Positions 5,952 through 9,807 of a DNA stretch of 9,807 nucleotides are shown one piece after another. This DNA comes from an uncultured Prevotella sp. (lineage in GTDB: Bacteria; Bacteroidota; Bacteroidia; Bacteroidales; Bacteroidaceae): assembly GCA_946998295.1 (NCBI GenBank), contig CAMPYS010000046.1, positions 1 to 9,807 of the forward strand, given 5' to 3'. Under the pieces are notes generated by a model. The model searched no databases, was not told where the DNA came from, and saw only the letters and a list, made by a program, of their open reading frames with translations. Position 1 is the stretch's first letter; each line of letters starts with the position of its first letter. The position numbers and the translations under genes were made by a program.

Positions 5952-7247
5952 TTTCTTCAAGGCAAGCTTATATTGCTCTTGCGACAGTTCATAGGTGCGT
6001 TTAGCGGTCATCCATTGTTTGACAGCCGACCGATAGGCATTAATTCTTTCTGCAATCTGATTTTCAAAGTTTCTTTTCCTTGTTTCACGTTCAAGAAGGT
6101 TAGACTGAAATATATTCTCCGCCATTTTGACTTTATTCTTGTTAATACCCCATTGGAAAATAGGAATCTGAATACCCACCTGAATGGATTGCCGAGTATT
6201 CGGGTGATGGTATGCTTCTATTAAATGCTCAGCATATTGGTTAGTTCCATAACCAAGACTAATACTGGCATTAAAACGATTTTCCAATTTAACAAGATAA
6301 AGATTTTGCTCGGCCTCAAGTTTCTCAAGTTCCTGCTGCTGATAAAAAGAATTGTTCTTACGCACATAGTGCCATATTGCTACAGAGTCAATGGATAATT
6401 GTAGGTCAAATTCTGGTGATACTATCGCTATCTCCTGTGTTGTACCAATACTTGTCAATAGCTGGTGGTAAAGTTGTTGATAGTTTTGAATTGCATCTTC
6501 AGAGTCTAACTTGCTTCGTAAAGATTGTAACTCTATTTGCTTGTAATCATATTCCGTAATACGACCATTATCCAGTTTTATTCGTGCAATATCTAATAAT
6601 GTGTCATTGTTAAGAACGGTTTGCTTGGAAAGATTAAGTTTCATTTTTGCTGCTAAAACATCCATATATTGACTTAAGATGTTTTGTTGTATCTGCGCAA
6701 TATTAGAACAAAACTTGTTGATAGCAATCACGTTCTTCGATTCTTCTATTTTCTTTTCCAATAGATAACGCTTTCTTCCGCCCCATAGATTTTGTGAATA
6801 ACTAATATAATAAGGTGAGGTACTGTAACTCTTACGATGATAAGAAAATTCGTTCAGATAGCTTAGGCTACTTCCAACTTGTAGTTGACCTCCTGTAAAT
6901 GGTACATTTTGATGTATAGTAAGTCCGACACTGCTGCTGTTAGAGTAATCTTTTACATACGTATAACTACCAGTTGTAGGATCCTGCATAAGTCTTAATG
7001 AGCGATTAAAGCCAATAGGAGACAACGCAAAACTAATAGAGGGTAAGTAGCTCTTTTTATAGTTTTCATAACGTAACAGTTCGTTCTTATACTTAAGTTT
7101 TTCTATCTGGGCATTATTTGAAGTAAGTGAAAGCGTATCTATGACATACGACACAGTTCCCTTCACAAAAGTAGTCTGTGAAAAGATGCTATTATTATAG
7201 AAGAATAACAGACAAAGTGGCAAATAAATATAGAAGTTAAGTTTCAC
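5757..7247 (-). CDS. TolC-family outer-membrane efflux/secretion protein
   Basis: A 496-residue protein, a normal length for the family. It has a Sec signal peptide (cleavage about residue 23, IFS-Q) and two outer-membrane-efflux repeats. The first contains NAQIEKLKYKNELLRYE and SYLPSISFALSP. The second contains ERINAYRSAVKQWMTAK, then FSLGRISDYELYASQ and SAIRQAYTNYYAIRTLALYDF. Long heptad-rich helices fit the periplasmic tunnel. It should form the trimeric outer-membrane exit of a tripartite type I system; the ABC exporter and adaptor are not in the window. The start is GTG at 7247: an in-frame stop lies a few codons upstream, there is no nearby ATG, and the following residues form a good signal peptide. 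Cargo A follows after 4 nt, supporting a dedicated role in exporting GG-leader proteins. Its 3' end recurs as fragments at 38-236 and 1681-1942. Confidence 0.93.
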   Translation of the reverse strand: MKLNFYIYLPLCLLFFYNNSIFSQTTFVKGTVSYVIDTLSLTSNNAQIEKLKYKNELLRYENYKKSYLPSISFALSPIGFNRSLRLMQDPTTGSYTYVKDYSNSSSVGLTIHQNVPFTGGQLQVGSSLSYLNEFSYHRKSYSTSPYYISYSQNLWGGRKRYLLEKKIEESKNVIAINKFCSNIAQIQQNILSQYMDVLAAKMKLNLSKQTVLNNDTLLDIARIKLDNGRITEYDYKQIELQSLRSKLDSEDAIQNYQQLYHQLLTSIGTTQEIAIVSPEFDLQLSIDSVAIWHYVRKNNSFYQQQELEKLEAEQNLYLVKLENRFNASISLGYGTNQYAEHLIEAYHHPNTRQSIQVGIQIPIFQWGINKNKVKMAENIFQSNLLERETRKRNFENQIAERINAYRSAVKQWMTAKRTYELSQEQYKLALKKFSLGRISDYELYASQNSQFTALTQYYSAIRQAYTNYYAIRTLALYDFKVGKELIQQFINQQSNL

Positions 7248-7298
7248 AAATTTAAGTGTAGTTGTTTATTTTTGTAAATATAAAAAAATATTTTATCG

Positions 7299-7316
7299 CA
7301 CATACAGATGTATGTG
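7299..7316. promoter_or_regulatory. 8-bp palindrome overlapping the putative -7 box
   Basis: The sequence reads CACATACA-GA-TGTATGTG, a perfect inverted repeat with 8-bp arms and a 2-base centre. It covers the proposed -7 element of the tolC promoter. A compact symmetric site in this position is what a dimeric repressor operator looks like. The binding protein is unknown. Confidence 0.4.
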
Positions 7317-7337
7317 TATTTAACCTATTTTTACAAT
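7305..7337 (-). promoter_or_regulatory. Putative Bacteroidetes-type promoter for tolC-cargo A
   Basis: On the minus strand ATTG (7337-7334) is followed after 21 bases by TACATCTG (7312-7305). This matches the Bacteroidetes -33 TTG and -7 TAnnTTTG pattern with one mismatch and an accepted spacing. Transcription would start near 7298, leaving about 50 nt before the GTG. Such boxes arise easily in AT-rich DNA. Confidence 0.4.
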
Positions 7338-7360
7338 GTAGCAATTCCAAATAAAGGAAA

Positions 7361-7410
7361 ATTTGTATGAGCATTAAAAACTTTTATCGTTTTCAATAGC
7401 TCATACAAAT
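7361..7410. repeat. Perfect 12-bp inverted repeat upstream of tolC
   Basis: ATTTGTATGAGC at 7361-7372 is the exact reverse complement of GCTCATACAAAT at 7399-7410, with a 26-base AT-rich spacer. It sits about 24 bp upstream of the putative -33 box. Possible roles are an operator pair, a long-loop hairpin (on the minus strand the second arm is followed by TTTCC, so a weak terminator for the upstream genes is possible), or a recombinase site. The rest of the 7248-7519 gap holds no gene that I can see. Confidence 0.6.
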
Positions 7411-7519
7411 CTATTATACAGCACATTCTGATTTCATTAAATAAGAATATGAAAAACTAATAGATAAACCTCTATCTTATCTTTAAGTGCATCAATATAT
7501 CAATTTTTGCTAAAACGCC

Positions 7520-8236
7520 TTAATCAAACCATATCATACCCTTCAACTGCTCAAGATATTTATCAAGGTCTTTGGCATTATCATCTGTCAAAAGGAAATA
7601 CATGAATATATATCTGTAATCTTTTCCGATAACTACACAACGACCACGAGTGAACTTGTCACGACACTCCTGTCGTTTTGTGTCGATGGGGTACATTAGC
7701 ATATAGTCAGCATTAAAGTACTTCTTGGCAAGTTTTGCAGGGTAGTCTGTTACGAGCATTTTCAACTCGTCAATCTCACACGGCTCGGCAACTTTGCACA
7801 TCTTTTCCACCTGCCATTTCAGGTCGCACTTTATGTCGCTGTAGATAGTCATATTCATTGTACCACCCATGGGAATTGGGGTGACTTTTGCTTTTCCGCT
7901 CACACTCTTATATGAAGCTCTTAAATATACTTCGCAGTCCTTGTCCTGATGAACCATACTGGCAGAAGATTGGGCAATAATTCTTCGTAAAATACAGCCT
8001 TTGGTTTTACAGGGCAGGTCACAGGGCAAGTAAGCCTTGTTCCTTGTCAATATGTACGGAGATTTTACATTAAATGCGATATTCTGCTGCTTTAGTATCC
8101 CCTCTATCGTAGGTGGATAAGATTCATGGAGTGCTACAGTGTCAATGTCGTTAACATCATGAAGTTCCACTGTTACTTGTGCAGATATAGTCTGCACGAA
8201 CAAAAATAAAAATAAGTAAAGACAAATCTTTTTCAT
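7520..8236 (-). CDS. Cysteine-rich exported protein of unknown function
   Basis: A 238-residue protein with a clear Sec signal peptide (LFLFLFVQTISAQ, cleavage near residue 19). The mature part has nine cysteines, three of them close together in LPCDLPCKTKGC, the others in DKDCEV, DIKCDL, EKMCKV, AEPCEI, RQECRD and GRCVV. This suggests disulfide bonding in the periplasm or outside. The middle contains a strand-like run (EVYLRASYK, TMNMTIYSDIKCDLKWQVE). No family was recognised. It has its own intergenic region of about 209 bases upstream with a promoter candidate and a direct repeat, so it may be transcribed separately from the genes above it. Its closeness to the cargo locus allows an immunity or defence role, but nothing in the protein shows one. 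Confidence 0.75.
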   Translation of the reverse strand: MKKICLYLFLFLFVQTISAQVTVELHDVNDIDTVALHESYPPTIEGILKQQNIAFNVKSPYILTRNKAYLPCDLPCKTKGCILRRIIAQSSASMVHQDKDCEVYLRASYKSVSGKAKVTPIPMGGTMNMTIYSDIKCDLKWQVEKMCKVAEPCEIDELKMLVTDYPAKLAKKYFNADYMLMYPIDTKRQECRDKFTRGRCVVIGKDYRYIFMYFLLTDDNAKDLDKYLEQLKGMIWFD

Positions 8237-8262
8237 AAGACATTCATTATTTAATTGTAATC

Positions 8263-8292
8263 CAAAAATTATAGTGCAAAGGATTTAGACAA
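8263..8292 (-). promoter_or_regulatory. Putative promoter of the cysteine-rich protein gene
   Basis: On the minus strand TTG (8292-8290) is followed after 18 bases by TAATTTTTG (8271-8263), close to the Bacteroidetes -33/-7 pattern but with one extra base in the -7 box. It lies 26 bases upstream of the ATG at 8236. The match is suggestive only. Confidence 0.3.
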
Positions 8293-8316
8293 CATGCTCT
8301 ACCTTTCTACAACATG
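8289..8316 (-). promoter_or_regulatory. Two direct repeats CATGTTGT spaced by 12 bases
   Basis: Read on the minus strand, CATGTTGT occurs at 8316-8309 and again at 8296-8289, separated by 12 bases. The repeat period of 20 bases is about two helical turns. The downstream copy contains the TTG of the proposed -33 box. This geometry resembles LytTR-type activator sites, which use 9-bp direct repeats with 12-13 base gaps. The identity of the regulator is unknown. Confidence 0.35.
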
Positions 8317-8445
8317 TTATCTGTACATTTAATTGAAACCAAGGAAATATTCTTAGTCCAGTAAAAATGTACCAATAGAGATTTTCTCTAATGACAACAA
8401 TGCCACAACTATTAGTAATATACTTTTTACGCCTTAAAATTATAC

Positions 8446-8984
8446 TTAATTTTGTTGGTTTATCTTTGAGGATTTGTGGCGAGTTGTGTTATCTTTTAAG
8501 AATTTCAATTTCTTTTTTAAGCGAATATCATAAAATGAAATCATATTCTTTTCTAAAGATCCTACATACTTACGATGTAAAACATCCCCCATCCATCCGC
8601 CTTTCCATAATGGAAGCTTAAGATTATGAGCATCTTTTGCAGTTTTTATTTTGAGTGGAATTGGAGTCTTGAAAAGATCCTTAGATGACACATTTACAGT
8701 GAAAATAATGCTGTCATGTATTAAGAGAAGACTATCCATAGGTGTAACAAAATAGCCTGGCGAGTATCCTTCTCGCGCATCAATAAATTCATCCGTAGTG
8801 GCATAAAATCTACCATGAATCTTACCATTCTCATTCTTTTCAAGTACTATGTATTGATTTTCAAGTGAACCCTGAGAATTATCAGAGTGTATACATTTAT
8901 AAACCCCACACAGTCCTTTTATATCCTGAGAAAAACTATTTAAGCCATAAAATAGAAAAAAATAGAAATATTATTTTTTTTCAT
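8446..8984 (-). pseudogene. Exported protein with a signal-peptide frameshift in a T7 run
   Basis: The ATG at 8984 gives MKKNNISIFFYFMA and then a stop. The downstream frame is open from SFSQDIKGLCGVYKC to the TAA at 8446. Adding one T to the seven-T run (plus-strand A run at 8956-8962) joins them as MKKNNISIFFLFYGLNSFSQ plus the body, an ideal Sec signal peptide. The intact product would have about 179 residues. The mature region begins with a β-strand-like GVYKC and NQYIVLEKNENGKIHGRFYA and ends in a lysine-rich tail; no family was recognised. It starts 5 bases after the WG-repeat lipoprotein gene and is surely in the same operon. The shift may be a fixed mutation, a phase-variable state or a sequencing error. 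An internal ATG at 8739 gives a 97-residue frame that is probably not a gene in itself. Confidence 0.7.
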
Positions 8985-8989
8985 AATTC

Positions 8990-9667
8990 TTATTTTTGTT
9001 TTATTTCTTCAAAATCATAACCCGTCCTTTGTTTAGCATTTATCTGAAATGACTTCCCGCCCTTAAAGACGAGGACTTTGCCATTCTCAAAGTGACGATA
9101 GTTGGCAATACTATCATACTCCAAAGGGATAACCTCGTTTCCCTGCTTATCAATAAATCCCCACTTACCACCAACAACATACTCATGCTCTGGGTCGTCT
9201 TGCGGTCTCACAGTCTTGCAACCCACTGCCACAGCAGCCAATCCCTCATAGTAGGGAAAGATAGCATCATACTTCGGTTTGACAATCACCTGTCCTTTTA
9301 TATTAGCAATGCCCATCTTCGTGCCGCTCTTATCTAAGATTCTAAAGAGTCCATCCTTTGGATAGTCATTTCCATTATTAGCCATAAAGACATTGAATAA
9401 TTCTTTGTCCTTATTGTTGATAGCAACACAGCCTACGTTCGGTTTAAACACAAAACCAACAGTACGAATTGTGTCGGTATAACACAGCAAGTATCGATTA
9501 TAAGGCACAACGGTTTGCCCATCCTGATTAACGTATGCATATTGCTCATATTTTGCAGTCGTATCAGCCATTAAAACTAAATACATGTCTTTTACGTCTT
9601 TCGTTGACGAACATGACAACACTAAACTGCATGACAGAACGAGTATCAAAAACTTTAAGTTATTCAT
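8990..9667 (-). CDS. WG-repeat lipoprotein
   Basis: A 225-residue lipoprotein. The signal sequence ends in LVLSC with Cys19 as the lipidation site. The mature part contains WG-type β repeats. One runs about residues 115-148 (KSGTKMGIANIKGQVIVKPKYDAI, abbreviated by its key residues G-x-A-N, G and P-x-YDAI). A second runs about 168-200, with KWGFIDKQGNEVIPLEYDSI. A weaker first unit is near 42-60 (YAYVNQDGQTVVPYNRY). WG repeats (F-I-D-x-x-G-x-x-V-I-P-x-x-Y-D) are common in Bacteroidetes exported proteins and are thought to mediate protein binding. It follows the partial gene at the window edge after 11 bases and precedes the frameshifted exported gene after 5 bases, forming a tight operon. A role as accessory or immunity protein to an upstream cargo is possible but not shown. 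Confidence 0.85.
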   Translation of the reverse strand: MNNLKFLILVLSCSLVLSCSSTKDVKDMYLVLMADTTAKYEQYAYVNQDGQTVVPYNRYLLCYTDTIRTVGFVFKPNVGCVAINNKDKELFNVFMANNGNDYPKDGLFRILDKSGTKMGIANIKGQVIVKPKYDAIFPYYEGLAAVAVGCKTVRPQDDPEHEYVVGGKWGFIDKQGNEVIPLEYDSIANYRHFENGKVLVFKGGKSFQINAKQRTGYDFEEIKQK

Positions 9668-9678
9668 AATCTATACAT

Positions 9679-9807
9679 TTACTTTATTTCCACAAAATAT
9701 ATCTCATTGCATCTATTGCTATAGTCATGGCTCTCAACCATTGTTCCATTATAGGTGTGTTCTATTAATTCATAAAAACGAGTGGAAGCCGTTCCGTTAT
9801 AATCATA
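9679..9807 (-). CDS. C-terminal end of an unknown protein (cut by window edge)
   Basis: An open frame runs in from the window edge for 42 codons to a TAA at 9679-9681, just 11 bases before the ATG of the WG-repeat lipoprotein. It reads YDYNGTASTRFYELIEHTY, then NGTMVESHDYSNRCNEIYF. The tight spacing and shared direction make it the first visible gene of that operon. With only its tail present, no family can be named. By analogy with the rest of the window it could be another cargo followed by immunity-like exported proteins, which is speculation. Confidence 0.6.
   Translation of the reverse strand, partial: YDYNGTASTRFYELIEHTYNGTMVESHDYSNRCNEIYFVEIK

Noticed and set aside
7361..7410. Invertible promoter flanked by inverted repeats
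   Set aside because: The spacer is only 26 bases and contains no promoter-like boxes in either orientation, and no recombinase gene is in the window.
7462..7477. AGATA/TATCT hairpin with a later T run after the cysteine-rich gene
   Set aside because: A five-pair AT stem is too weak to call a terminator in AT-rich DNA.
8376..8390. Perfect 6-bp palindrome TAGAGA-TTT-TCTCTA as a terminator for the gene ending at 8446
   Set aside because: The stem is AT-rich, the loop is 3 bases, and no T run follows directly on the minus strand; it is noted as a weak structure only.
1..9807. Insertion sequences, tRNA genes, CRISPR arrays, phage genes
   Set aside because: No transposase or integrase frames, no cloverleaf-like segments and no regularly spaced short repeats were seen.

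Overview
This is an AT-rich window in which every supportable gene lies on the minus strand, so transcription runs from high to low coordinates. Several features point to the Bacteroidales, with a Prevotella-like genome the best guess. These are short lysine-rich Sec signal peptides, two lipoproteins, promoter-like boxes of the Bacteroidetes type, a TolC-family outer-membrane factor, and secreted proteins whose leaders end in a double glycine like the 'GG-Bacteroidales' precursor leaders. The assignment is an inference; no ribosomal or housekeeping gene is present to confirm it.

From 9807 down to 7520 lies a block of small exported proteins: the C-terminal end of an unknown protein (9807-9679), a WG-repeat lipoprotein (9667-8990), a secreted protein broken by one missing base in a T run (8984-8446), and, behind its own possible promoter, a cysteine-rich secreted protein (8236-7520). 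A 272-base regulatory gap follows, holding a 12-bp inverted repeat, a promoter candidate and an 8-bp palindrome.

From 7247 down to about 1 lies the main feature: a TolC gene followed by serial export-cargo cassettes. TolC (7247-5757) is followed after 4 nt by cargo A (5752-4847), a C39/papain-like cysteine peptidase with a GG leader. Two exported accessory proteins come next (4842-4261 and 4213-3551, the latter a leucine-rich-repeat lipoprotein). Cargo B (3470-2599) has almost the same N-terminal third as cargo A but a different peptidase-like end. It carries a one-base frameshift and probably a Cys-to-Arg change at the catalytic position. An exported candidate immunity protein (2564-1935) follows. 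Next comes an orphan TolC 3' end (about 1942-1681), then cargo C (1664-870) with the same type of GG leader but a hydrophobic, pore-former-like end. A multi-span membrane protein (778-407) then looks like its immunity protein. Finally there is a 36-codon start of a glycosyltransferase abruptly joined to a third TolC 3' end (344-38).

My reading is a polymorphic secreted-toxin locus. New cargo/immunity cassettes appear to enter by recombination in the TolC 3' end and the shared leader region. Older cassettes are displaced downstream with a TolC scar, much like orphan modules of CDI and Rhs loci. In this model the leader is cut after Gly-Gly by a C39-peptidase ABC exporter, which is not in this window. 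The cargo would leave through TolC, and the exported or membrane proteins after each cargo would protect the producer. The repeats, leaders, frameshifts and junctions are directly visible; toxin activity, immunity and the recombination mechanism are inferred.
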